Assembly: GCA_035402725.1 (NCBI GenBank)
Contig: DAONDU010000124.1
Span: 1 to 7,893, forward strand
Origin: UPXZ01 sp035402725
Lineage (GTDB): Bacteria > Bacteroidota > Bacteroidia > Bacteroidales > Paludibacteraceae
Direction of reading: 5' to 3'
DNA length: 7,893 nt
The number at the start of each line of letters is the position of its first letter. Position 1 is the first letter of the stretch. Below, one piece after another: positions 1 through 5,910 of the stretch. Below the pieces are notes generated by a model. That model made no database searches and was not told where the DNA came from. It worked only from the letters and a program-made list of their open reading frames with translations. The position numbers and the translations under genes were made by a program.

Positions 1-586
1 AACCTTCCTCCTCTTTTCGGATGATGACGCGGTCGTCGTTAATCATCCGGCTTCCTGCTTTGACCCACAAACCTGAGATGGTACTTTTCCCGGCTCCCGA
101 AAAACCGCTGAATAAGCGTCCTTTTTTTCCATCGAATATGCACGATGAATGCATCATAACCGCATTCCCCTGCAATGTGGCATAATGAAAAAGAATGGCT
201 CCCATCGGGAATAACAGTGGTTCTAATGTGTCTCCTATCAGTTTCGACCAGATTTTCCACTGTCTGAGAGCATCATCCAACAGTGCAAATTGCTGAATTT
301 CATCCTGCCTGTGCTGGTCATAAACCGTGAAAACTAACCCTGCTCCCGTGCGATAAATTGTATAGAATATCTTTTCTGAATTTGCAGCTTTAAAAACAAG
401 TTCCGCACCGCACAGAATACCTTCGGGGACTCCATCCAGACACTCAACCAGAATATCCGGTTCCTGTTTTTGGTTACACACAAAATGAGTATAACCTACA
501 TCGAGACGGATCTGTCGTTTGGAAAAAAGCCGGATGATAAATCCTCCTACCGTAATCTGAACCTGATGTTGACCGAACATTAGCAT
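1..586 (-). CDS. HPr-kinase-like P-loop protein, C-terminus missing (window edge)
   Basis: The frame is open from an ATG at 586 to the left edge, giving 195 residues with no stop; the rest lies outside the window. A second in-frame ATG at 580 is an alternative start. About 135 N-terminal residues come before a nucleotide-binding core. That core has His146 in MMHSS, a Walker A loop GFSGAGKST at residues 161-169, and an NDDRV motif with the acidic pair Asp184-Asp185. The order His, P-loop, Asp-Asp is that of HPr kinase/phosphorylase (HprK) and its PEP-carboxykinase-like relatives. Family knowledge: stand-alone HprK homologues next to PqqD-like proteins occur in peptide-modification (RiPP/lasso) loci, where some phosphorylate the precursor peptide. 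The start is only 3 bases beyond the stop of the PqqD-like gene, so the two are probably translationally coupled. A role as a peptide kinase is inference. A true HPr kinase is less likely because of this partner. Confidence 0.8.
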   Translation of the reverse strand, partial: MLMFGQHQVQITVGGFIIRLFSKRQIRLDVGYTHFVCNQKQEPDILVECLDGVPEGILCGAELVFKAANSEKIFYTIYRTGAGLVFTVYDQHRQDEIQQFALLDDALRQWKIWSKLIGDTLEPLLFPMGAILFHYATLQGNAVMMHSSCIFDGKKGRLFSGFSGAGKSTISGLWVKAGSRMINDDRVIIRKEEEG

Positions 587-589
587 AAA

Positions 590-871
590 TTACTGATTAG
601 ACAAGAGTATGTTCATCTTATCCAGAAAGGTTTCCACATCTCTGAGGGCTGTTTCCTGTCCGACTTCGAAATTTTCGGTCAGCAGTTGAACCATCGCTTC
701 GTTGTCAGCGCATTTATCGGAATTTTCCCAGATGAATTTGCCGGTTTCGTTCAGTGTAAAAAGCCGGTTCATCTGTGCCACATTTCCGCTTAGCGGCACA
801 ATAACCAGTTCGTCGCCCACAGAGCGTGTTACAAAACGATTTTTAATATCATTAAGTTGCTTGAAATCCAT
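590..871 (-). CDS. PqqD family protein (RiPP recognition element-like)
   Basis: This 93-residue protein has the look of a PqqD-type winged helix. A beta-rich first half (FVTRSVGDELVIVPL, about residues 13-27) is followed by the family-typical LNETGKFIWE at residues 40-49. A helical second half ends in DVETFLDKMNILLS, where PqqD relatives carry the phrase 'dv..Fl..L...gl'. Length matches the family norm of about 90 residues. PqqD domains bind the leader segment of ribosomally made precursor peptides and present them to modifying enzymes. Here the gene is first in an operon with an HprK-like protein that starts 3 bases downstream, which suggests it serves that kinase or further enzymes beyond the left edge. 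No precursor-peptide gene is visible in the window. A minus-strand -7 box lies 31 bases upstream of the start. Confidence 0.8.
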   Translation of the reverse strand: MDFKQLNDIKNRFVTRSVGDELVIVPLSGNVAQMNRLFTLNETGKFIWENSDKCADNEAMVQLLTENFEVGQETALRDVETFLDKMNILLSNQ

Positions 872-901
872 AATACCAGAAATTTTATTTTTTAATACTT
901 A

Positions 902-909
902 CAAAGATA
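902..909 (-). promoter_or_regulatory. Bacteroidota -7 box (TATCTTTG) for the pqqD-like operon
   Basis: Read on the minus strand, this is TATCTTTG, a perfect match to the Bacteroidota consensus TAnnTTTG. It sits 31 bases upstream of the start of the PqqD-like gene. Transcription would begin around 895-898, giving a leader of roughly 25 bases. No convincing -33 TTG lies 17-23 bases upstream, so the call rests on the -7 box and position only. Confidence 0.5.
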
Positions 910-955
910 TGTTTTTTTTGTAAAAGACACTAGTATGAAGGAGAATAAGTTAATG

Positions 956-1001
956 GTTATTGAGTTGTTGATATACTAATATGCCAATTTGAAGATTTGA
1001 A
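956..1001. repeat. Left copy of an inverted low-complexity repeat
   Basis: The segment contains GTTATTGAGTT (956-966), TACTAAT (974-980) and CAATTTGAAGATTTGAA (985-1001). All three recur in the same order and in inverted orientation at 2750-2814, on the far side of the SDR and MgtC genes. The surrounding spacer 910-1066 is AT-rich and shows no credible coding frame on either strand. Confidence 0.6.
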
Positions 1002-1066
1002 GATTGGTGATTTGTAAAAGGTAATTGAGAATATTAAAATATAATGGTTTTCTTCAAAAAAATCCG

Positions 1067-1074
1067 TAATTTCG
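1067..1074 (+). promoter_or_regulatory. Weak -7-like box upstream of the SDR gene
   Basis: TAATTTCG matches the consensus TAnnTTTG at all but one position and lies 83 bases before the SDR start. No clear -33 TTG is found at the usual distance. It is the best promoter candidate in the 286-base spacer between the divergent PqqD-like and SDR genes, but it is weak. Confidence 0.3.
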
Positions 1075-1103
1075 TTGCATAATTGGTCTGCAATGAACAA
1101 TCG

Positions 1104-1132
1104 TTACAGGTTTTTCGTTGGCTCACCTGTAA
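1104..1132 (+). promoter_or_regulatory. Perfect 8-bp inverted repeat in the SDR leader
   Basis: TTACAGGT (1104-1111) and ACCTGTAA (1125-1132) are exact reverse complements separated by 13 bases, ending 25 bases before the SDR start codon. It could be an operator for a dimeric regulator or a leader hairpin. It is not an intrinsic terminator, because the sequence after it is A-rich rather than T-rich. Confidence 0.35.
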
Positions 1133-1157
1133 TTAAAAAATAATAGATCAGAAAAAT

Positions 1158-1985
1158 ATGAATACTCAACAAGTAGTTTTAATCACCGGTGCATCATCGG
1201 GAATAAGTAAAGAAGCTGCCAGATTATTGGCCGGAAAGGGTTATAAAGTATATGGAGCTGCCCGTAACGTAGAAAAAATGGAGGAACTTATCCCGCTGGG
1301 TATCACTGTCATTCCTTTGGATGTAACCAATCAATCCTCCATTGAAAATTGTGTGGACCGAATTCTGACGACAGAAGGTCGTATCGATATTCTTGTCAAT
1401 AATGCCGGATATGGCACTTTTGGTCCGGTGGAAGCGGTTCCTCTGGAGGAAGGCAGGCGTCAGTTTGAGGTAAATCTCTTTGGAATGGCGGCACTGATTC
1501 AAAAAATACTTCCGGTGATGCGTAAGCAGAAAAGTGGCCGTATAATCAACGTTTCATCGATGGCTGCCTATTTCAGTGAACCGAACGGGGGCTGGTATCA
1601 TGCAACAAAAGCTGCGGTGGAACGTTACAGCGATGCACTCCGGATGGAAGTGAAACGTTTCAACATACAGGTAGTTCTCATTCAACCCGGTATGATCAAT
1701 ACAGAGTGGCAGGTCATTGCGGGTCAGTATCTGCTGAAATATGCGGCGAATACGGTTTACGAACCATCAGCCCGTCATCAGGCAGAAATGTTCGAAATGG
1801 GATATAAGCGGGCTTCGAAACCTGTGGTTGTAGCCAAAGCAATTGTTCGTGCCAGTACCAGTCGTCGTCCCTGTCTCCGTTATAAAATTGGTGGAATGGC
1901 TAAGCCAATCCTTTTATTGAGAAAATTAATGCCCGACAGGTGGTTTGACGCGATAACCGCATACGTTATGAACGGTAAAAACTAA
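1158..1985 (+). CDS. SDR family NAD(P)-dependent oxidoreductase
   Basis: This 275-residue classical short-chain dehydrogenase/reductase has the full motif set. The cofactor-binding TGASSGI is at residues 10-16, with an acidic LDV around Asp55 and NNAG at 81-84. A structural Asn106 lies in EVNLFG. Catalytic Ser134 is in NVSSMAAY, Tyr147 and Lys151 are in YHATK, and PG is at 177-178. It therefore should reduce or oxidise a carbonyl/hydroxyl group using NAD(P). A basic residue after the glycine motif (AARN, Arg36) favours NADP(H), which is inference. The C-terminal extension of about 90 residues and overall length fit the 17-beta-hydroxysteroid-dehydrogenase-like branch, whose bacterial members mostly lack a known substrate. 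The gene stands alone on the plus strand and ends 6 bases from the stop of the convergent MgtC gene. The start is supported by TG motif spacing of 9 residues from Met1. Confidence 0.93.
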   Translation: MNTQQVVLITGASSGISKEAARLLAGKGYKVYGAARNVEKMEELIPLGITVIPLDVTNQSSIENCVDRILTTEGRIDILVNNAGYGTFGPVEAVPLEEGRRQFEVNLFGMAALIQKILPVMRKQKSGRIINVSSMAAYFSEPNGGWYHATKAAVERYSDALRMEVKRFNIQVVLIQPGMINTEWQVIAGQYLLKYAANTVYEPSARHQAEMFEMGYKRASKPVVVAKAIVRASTSRRPCLRYKIGGMAKPILLLRKLMPDRWFDAITAYVMNGKN

Positions 1986-1991
1986 GATTAT

Positions 1992-2426
1992 TTATTTTCC
2001 TTCGTTTTTTTTCTTCTCAGAATCAAACCAGAGGTCTGCTTTTTTGAAAGCAATATTTACAATCAGCACCAGCACTGTGCAGATAGCTGTTTCCCGGTAA
2101 TATCCAAGTCCGGCAAGGGAGCCTAATGCAGCGCTGCACCAGATGGTGGCTGCTGTTGTAAGTCCGTGTACACTACCGTGATCATGCAGAATAACCCCTG
2201 CACCCAGAAAGCCGACACCGGTTACAATCTGAGCGATTATACGCGTTGGATCCGCACCCTTTTCGGTAAGAAATACATTGATCAGCACATAGATACATGC
2301 TCCGATTGCCACCAGGGTATTGGTTCGCAATCCGGCCGTTTTATTGTTCCACTGACGCTCCAGACCAACAGCTCCTCCGGCTGCTGTGGCTACCAGTAAA
2401 CGTACGATAAAATCGGTAATTTCCAT
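1992..2426 (-). CDS. MgtC/SapB family inner-membrane protein
   Basis: This 144-residue membrane protein shows the conserved MgtC N-domain landmarks in order. They are GGAVGLERQ (residues 17-25), KTAGLRTNTLVAIGA (29-43), RIIAQIVTGVGFLGAGVIL (62-80) and VHGLTTAATIW (86-96), then a Gly-rich helix to GLGYY. Four to five hydrophobic helices are evident, and a charged tail ends the protein. It lacks the C-terminal ACT-like domain of longer MgtC proteins, as in SapB/YhiD-type members. Family knowledge links MgtC to survival at low magnesium and to modulation of the F-type ATPase, but function outside pathogens is poorly defined. The frame stays open upstream to an ATG at 2516. The extra 30 residues (LDELDELYEL and so on) are encoded by short tandem DNA repeats and do not belong to the family, so Met at 2426 is the better start. 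Confidence 0.9.
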   Translation of the reverse strand: MEITDFIVRLLVATAAGGAVGLERQWNNKTAGLRTNTLVAIGACIYVLINVFLTEKGADPTRIIAQIVTGVGFLGAGVILHDHGSVHGLTTAATIWCSAALGSLAGLGYYRETAICTVLVLIVNIAFKKADLWFDSEKKKNEGK

Positions 2427-2452
2427 GGAAGTATTTTTTAAAGTTACGAGAC

Positions 2453-2585
2453 AGTTTATAGTGAAAAGTTCATAAAGTTCATCAAGTTCATCAAGTAAAA
2501 AACAGTCAATAATCAATAGTTTATAGTGAAAAGTTCATCAAGTTTATAAAGTTTATCAAGTAAGATATAGTAATCAGCAATCAAT
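2453..2585. repeat. Imperfect 65-bp tandem duplication upstream of mgtC-like gene
   Basis: A 21-base block at 2453-2473 recurs exactly at 2518-2538, an offset of 65 bases. The following sequence (AGTTCATCAAG-type units, then AGTCAATAATCA or AGTAATCAGCAATCA) is similar but diverged in the two copies. Each copy is itself built from units of about 9 bases such as AGTTCATCA. Read on the minus strand, the first copy prolongs the MgtC frame artificially. Confidence 0.7.
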
Positions 2586-2634
2586 AATCAGCAATCAGCA
2601 ATCAGTAATCAGTAATCAGTGAACAGTGAACAGT
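2572..2634. repeat. Degenerate 7-bp tandem repeat (AATCAGC/AATCAGT)
   Basis: Roughly nine consecutive units of AATCAGC, AATCAGT or close variants drift into GAACAGT units at the right end. The unit length is far too short and there is no spacer structure, so this is not a CRISPR array. Such tracts are common in Bacteroidota intergenic DNA. Confidence 0.7.
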
Positions 2635-2638
2635 ACAT

Positions 2639-2655
2639 GCTTCGACAGGCTCAGC
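2639..2655. repeat. Short interspersed motif containing TTCGACAGGCTCAG
   Basis: The phrase GCTTCGACAGGCTCAGC is notably GC-richer than its surroundings and is bracketed by CATGC at 2636-2640 and 2659-2663. From memory, TTCGACAGGCTCAG-type motifs recur in intergenic DNA of many bacteria. No second copy is seen in this window, so its repeat status here is from recall, not observation. Confidence 0.4.
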
Positions 2656-2690
2656 GTTCCATGCTACACACTACACATTCAACATTATAC

Positions 2691-2730
2691 AATTCAACAA
2701 TTCAACGAATCAACGATTAAACAATTAAAC
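2691..2730. repeat. Degenerate AATTCAACAA tandem tract
   Basis: Units of AATTCAACAA and AATTAAACA variants follow one another with little else. The tract is part of the 412-base spacer between the TPR gene and the MgtC start, which is composed almost wholly of short degenerate repeats and shows no credible gene, RNA or terminator. Confidence 0.55.
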
Positions 2731-2749
2731 ATTATCAAATTGGCACATT

Positions 2750-2814
2750 TTCAAATCTTCAAATTGATACATTAGTACATCAATTCACCGATTATAACTT
2801 AATAACTCAATAAC
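2750..2814. repeat. Right copy of the inverted low-complexity repeat
   Basis: TTCAAATCTTCAAATTG (2750-2766) is the exact reverse complement of 985-1001. ATTAGTA (2771-2777) matches six bases of TACTAAT at 974-980 and AACTCAATAAC (2804-2814) is the reverse complement of 956-966. The blocks keep their order, so the segments are genuinely related, although this copy is about 20 bases longer. Confidence 0.6.
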
Positions 2815-2838
2815 GAATAACCAATCTCCCCTGAACAG

Positions 2839-4026
2839 TTATTTTTTCCGGATGGCATTGGTGTATGAATCAATCACCTTAAATACACTGTGATTGGATT
2901 TGAAAAAGCTCCGAAACAGATTTCTGGCTTTTTCAAAATTGATTTTGGCATCCACCCAGTCGTCCTGCTCATACTGTGCAACTGCCATGTAGAAATGTAT
3001 ATGTGCTTGTGCCCGTACATTGGAGCGATAATATACTTTCTGACTTTCCAGAAAAGCTACAAATTCTTTTTCCTTTTCATTCTCGCTGTACACTTTATAC
3101 ACATCCTGATAAACAACCGGATTGTCGGGGGCAAGTGTAATTATCTGATTGGTACGATTGGCATAATCGGGATTATTCAGTTCCATTTCCAGTTTGAGTA
3201 CTGGAACTAGTGTCAGGTAGTCGTTAGGAAGTATTTCATCGGCTTTGAGATAATACAACAAAGCCTTGTCGTTTTGTTTCTTCTCAATATAAATCTCTGC
3301 AATTTTACGGGCAGCCTCGGCTTTATCGGTGTTTTCGGTATATAATCCGAATGCTTCCTGAGCCATCAGCAACGCATCGTCAAAATCACCCGTAGCAAAA
3401 TAGGCATCAGTCAGATTGGAAAGCGCAACTGGATAATTTTTATTAAGTTTCACAGACTGTTCCAGGTACGCAATGGCAGTTTCAAAATCTTCTTCGAGCA
3501 TGGCAGTATAACCTAAACCGTTTAGTGATTTGTAATCAGAGACATTGTGCTGATAGGCCAGCAGATAATTGTCTTTGATGGCTACCACCAAAGCCGAATC
3601 GGACATGATCCAGCCCTCTTCATCGGTTAGCTGTACATTGAGGTAGTAATCGCCGAGCGATTTATGAAGCGTGTAATTAGTCGGATATTTGCCAATTAAT
3701 TCATTCAGGATACTGTCTGCAGGAAAGTTTACATATATTGGCCTGTTTTGAATTACAGACTGGCTAGGTGCACTATCATTCAGTGCAAATACCCGATGGT
3801 TGTTGACACCGATATTATAGTTGAGCAGCAGGTCTGTTTTGGCAATGACTATTTCCGGGTTCTGATTAACTGTATCGGCGCTATCGAGGACCTGATACGC
3901 CGATTTATATCTCTTTTGGGCTATCAGTTCGCCCGAATGACCTATTGGGCCCGACTGTGCAAGTGCCAGTGCAGCGCAAAAGAGTAGTATGATTGATACA
4001 AAAAATCTCATTCTAAAAATAATCAT
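2839..4026 (-). CDS. Exported tetratricopeptide-repeat protein
   Basis: This 395-residue protein begins with a signal peptide: MRFFVSIILLFCAALALAQ, residues 6-24, with likely cleavage after ALA or ALAQ. Met6 at 4011 gives a more typical signal peptide than Met1 at 4026, so the start may be 15 bases later. The central part carries TPR-like helix pairs: about 165-198 (LGYTAMLEEDFETAIAYLEQ), 199-232 (DAYFATGDFDDALLMAQEA), 236-269 (IAEIYIEKKQNDKALLYYLK) and 340-373 (AVAQYEQDDWVDAKINFEKA). The first 150 residues show weaker repeats. No enzymatic motif is visible, and it presumably acts as a periplasmic or lipoprotein-free scaffold for protein contacts. It is transcribed alone on the minus strand with no clear -7 box upstream and no terminator hairpin downstream. 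The partner is unknown. Confidence 0.88.
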   Translation of the reverse strand: MIIFRMRFFVSIILLFCAALALAQSGPIGHSGELIAQKRYKSAYQVLDSADTVNQNPEIVIAKTDLLLNYNIGVNNHRVFALNDSAPSQSVIQNRPIYVNFPADSILNELIGKYPTNYTLHKSLGDYYLNVQLTDEEGWIMSDSALVVAIKDNYLLAYQHNVSDYKSLNGLGYTAMLEEDFETAIAYLEQSVKLNKNYPVALSNLTDAYFATGDFDDALLMAQEAFGLYTENTDKAEAARKIAEIYIEKKQNDKALLYYLKADEILPNDYLTLVPVLKLEMELNNPDYANRTNQIITLAPDNPVVYQDVYKVYSENEKEKEFVAFLESQKVYYRSNVRAQAHIHFYMAVAQYEQDDWVDAKINFEKARNLFRSFFKSNHSVFKVIDSYTNAIRKK

Positions 4027-4130
4027 GGTTTGATTGCAAGAAAACCGGTGGAATAATTTTAATTTACCAGTATGCTATTAGCCATTGATACAAAACATAT
4101 GCCTGATTTTCCTTTCTCATTGCATAACGG

Positions 4131-4469
4131 TTAATTATCCGTTTTTATTTTGGTGAATAAAGGTGTTTGCCTCATATTATTTATTTCAGGATGCCGGAAT
4201 GTACCTTTTTTGCTTTTCCCTTCCACATACGTGCTGAAATTTTTTCCATCCATTGAAACCTTAAATCTTGTGAGGATGGTTTCCGGATCGATTTATTTAT
4301 AGACCAGCCGGAAAAAAGGTGCTTCAGCATTTTTATCATTGTCAATAAACAACCGTTTTATCGGAACATTTGACCTGGTATGGATGGTATGTCCTTCGTT
4401 GCCATAATAAACAGCTTTCGCAGGCTTTTTCTCATTATTCAGGCTTATAATCATCAGATTACCACCATA
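4131..4469 (-). pseudogene. Remnant of a decayed gene with an in-frame stop
   Basis: One minus-strand frame reads 4469 to a TAA at 4131-4133 and looks like real protein throughout. Phrases include SLNNEKKPAKAVYYGNEG, VPIKRLFIDNDKNAEAPFFR, RFKVSMDGKNFSTYVEG and RQTPLFTKIK. It is interrupted once by TAA at 4293-4295, and two TGA codons at 4470-4475 end it upstream. Another frame just upstream reads YTQPVVHDDMVVI before a TGA, consistent with a frameshift near 4455-4460. The first in-frame ATG is at 4454, leaving only 53 codons before the internal stop. Alternating charged/aromatic beta-strand-like text suggests the C-terminal part of an extracellular beta-sandwich protein, but I do not recognise the family. 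The rest of the 4027-4130 and 4522-4621 spacer shows nothing definable. Confidence 0.55.
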
Positions 4470-4513
4470 TCATCATGTACGACCGGCTGAGTATATTGCT
4501 GAATTGAATATAA

Positions 4514-4521
4514 CAAAGATA
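4514..4521 (-). promoter_or_regulatory. -7 box (TATCTTTG) ahead of the gene remnant
   Basis: Read on the minus strand this is TATCTTTG, a perfect TAnnTTTG box, pointing at the decayed gene whose readable text begins about 25 to 45 bases further on. No -33 TTG is present at the normal distance. The remnant may therefore still be transcribed. Confidence 0.4.
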
Positions 4522-4621
4522 TACATTTATTTTAAACATGTCGTATAGCTTTCAAAAATTAAGAGACCATTCAATTTTAGGATAGCTCATTATAATTCTA
4601 TGAAATGAACCACCCGGACAT

Positions 4622-4666
4622 AAAAAATCCGGATATAATCAAAGTAAATTTGTTGGTTATATCCGG
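4622..4666 (-). terminator. Intrinsic terminator of the DUF3108 operon
   Basis: CCGGATATAA (4629-4638) and TTATATCCGG (4657-4666) form a perfect 10-bp stem with an 18-base loop. On the minus strand the stem is followed by ATTTTTT. It starts 22 bases after the stop of the small membrane protein gene, the right place to end the two-gene transcript. Confidence 0.8.
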
Positions 4667-4687
4667 AAAAGAGTTTACAGATGTTAT

Positions 4688-4999
4688 TTACAATCCTTCG
4701 AGTTCCTTCTGAGCTTCAGATTTTGAATCCACATTTTCCTGCATGAACTGTTCGTCAACCACCACCTTATCCTTAACAAAAACCACTTTAACGGTAACAA
4801 ACAGCAAAATAGCCATTGAAATAATCAGAACCCATTTGGGAAATTTCTTTTGAGTATCATTCGATTTCCACATGGCAAGCAGTGCCAGTATTATTGCCAG
4901 TATTATAGGTAAGAATGCAATACTACCCATGGGCAAGATGGCAAACACAAGTCCTAATGCCGCAAATACAACGGCCAGAATATTAAATAGTTTTCTCAT
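4688..4999 (-). CDS. Small three-helix membrane protein, unknown function
   Basis: This 103-residue protein has three strongly hydrophobic stretches: about residues 5-23, 26-44 (with a Pro-Gly break at 23-25) and 55-74. A charged, acidic tail of about 30 residues (VDEQFMQENVDSKSEAQKELEGL) follows. The first two helices form a tight hairpin. The lysine-rich loop KSNDTQKKFPK and the positive-inside rule suggest the 45-55 loop is cytoplasmic, which is inference. No family is recognised with certainty; it resembles small conserved membrane proteins of Bacteroidota. The gene starts 10 bases after the stop of the DUF3108 gene and is followed by the intrinsic terminator, so the two form a closed operon and may act together at the envelope. 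Confidence 0.75.
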   Translation of the reverse strand: MRKLFNILAVVFAALGLVFAILPMGSIAFLPIILAIILALLAMWKSNDTQKKFPKWVLIISMAILLFVTVKVVFVKDKVVVDEQFMQENVDSKSEAQKELEGL

Positions 5000-5009
5000 A
5001 ATAAATAAA

Positions 5010-5771
5010 TTAAATTCCTGTAGCTTTGGAAAGTGTAACTTGTCCGATACCTACCGGAATGCTGAATTTCATCATACACGGTATTCGTTTGGCATCCGTA
5101 GAGAGCCACACCAGATTTTTATCCACTCCTCTCAACTTATCGGTTTTGGCTGAGATGGAAAGTTTGAAACATTCCTTTTTACCCAGATTACCTGCCGAAA
5201 CGGTTTCTTTTCCCATCATCTTGATCCAGATAAAATGTTCCTTTTTATCGAATATCAAGGAAAAACGAAGTGACTGTCCTTTTGCCATTTTCGACAAATC
5301 GACCGTACGAAGTTTGTACATAAGCGTTACCGCGTCGAAAGTGTTGGCACTGATATTTACATTTTCGGTTTCTGCCGGTTTGTCTCTTCGTTTTGAATAA
5401 GCTGAAACCTGACTTCCTGCTGCATTGAATGTGTACTTTTCCTGCTTGGTGTATCCGCCTTCATAAACATTGCGCTTAAAAAGCGTTGGTTTCAACGAAT
5501 AGGGATGTACATAAGACTCGTACAGGTCACGGATTTTGAAAAAGGAATCCCACTTGGTGTAGGTAGCCACCTGAACGCACAGGCGCAGGTAAGATTTTGA
5601 ACTCGTTTTGATCGGCTCCGTTTTCATCGTGATTTGAGCCAGGCTGGTCATCATACCGCTCAGTTGGTAAGAACCGTTATATACCAGTGTTTCGTTGGGT
5701 CTGATTTGTGCACCGGCAAGCTGAATGCCTGCGAGCAGAAGGAAAGTAATAACTGTTTTTTTCAGTGACAT
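5010..5771 (-). CDS. Exported DUF3108 domain protein
   Basis: This 253-residue protein has a signal peptide, KKTVITFLLLAGIQLAGA at residues 4-21 with likely cleavage after AGA. Family-typical text fills the mature part. It includes NETLVYNGSYQLSGMMTSLAQ (26-46), FKIRDLYESYVHPYSLKPTLFKRNVYEGGY (78-107), TFDAVTLMYKLRTVDLSKMAKGQ (144-166) and WLSTDAKRIPCMMKFSIPVGIGQVTL (222-247). DUF3108 proteins are secreted, predicted beta-rich proteins of about 230-270 residues with no established biochemical function; they are frequent in Bacteroidota. No catalytic residues can be assigned. It leads an operon with the small membrane protein 10 bases downstream, and a -7 box lies about 90 bases upstream. The family call is from motif recall. 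Confidence 0.85.
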   Translation of the reverse strand: MSLKKTVITFLLLAGIQLAGAQIRPNETLVYNGSYQLSGMMTSLAQITMKTEPIKTSSKSYLRLCVQVATYTKWDSFFKIRDLYESYVHPYSLKPTLFKRNVYEGGYTKQEKYTFNAAGSQVSAYSKRRDKPAETENVNISANTFDAVTLMYKLRTVDLSKMAKGQSLRFSLIFDKKEHFIWIKMMGKETVSAGNLGKKECFKLSISAKTDKLRGVDKNLVWLSTDAKRIPCMMKFSIPVGIGQVTLSKATGI

Positions 5772-5860
5772 ATGTAAGATAAATTTGTGTTTACGTAATA
5801 CAGTGAGTTTTTCTTTTTTTTTGTTCCCGAAAACTCAAAATTGTATTTATAACGACCGTA

Positions 5861-5868
5861 CAAACATA
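5861..5868 (-). promoter_or_regulatory. -7 box (TATGTTTG) for the DUF3108 operon
   Basis: Read on the minus strand this is TATGTTTG, a perfect TAnnTTTG box, 89 bases before the DUF3108 start; no -33 TTG is evident. An alternative arrangement reads the TTTG here as the -33 element, 17 bases from CAATTTTG at 5836-5843, a one-mismatch -7 box. Either way transcription runs leftward into the DUF3108 gene. Confidence 0.4.
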
Positions 5869-5910
5869 AAATTGTCCGGTGATCATTCATTTCCGTGATT
5901 GGCAGACTTA

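Noticed and set aside
872..1157. Possible precursor-peptide gene next to the PqqD-like gene
   Set aside because: Neither strand has a credible short frame there; the spacer is AT-rich repeat-like sequence.
1224..1502. Minus-strand 92-codon open frame inside the SDR gene
   Set aside because: The SDR reading frame contains every catalytic motif; the opposite frame is a shadow.
2427..2516. N-terminal extension of the MgtC frame to an ATG at 2516
   Set aside because: The extra codons are tandem DNA repeats and the family N-terminus fits Met at 2426.
2572..2634. CRISPR-like repetition
   Set aside because: Units are 7 bases with no spacers and no cas genes nearby; it is a simple degenerate tandem repeat.
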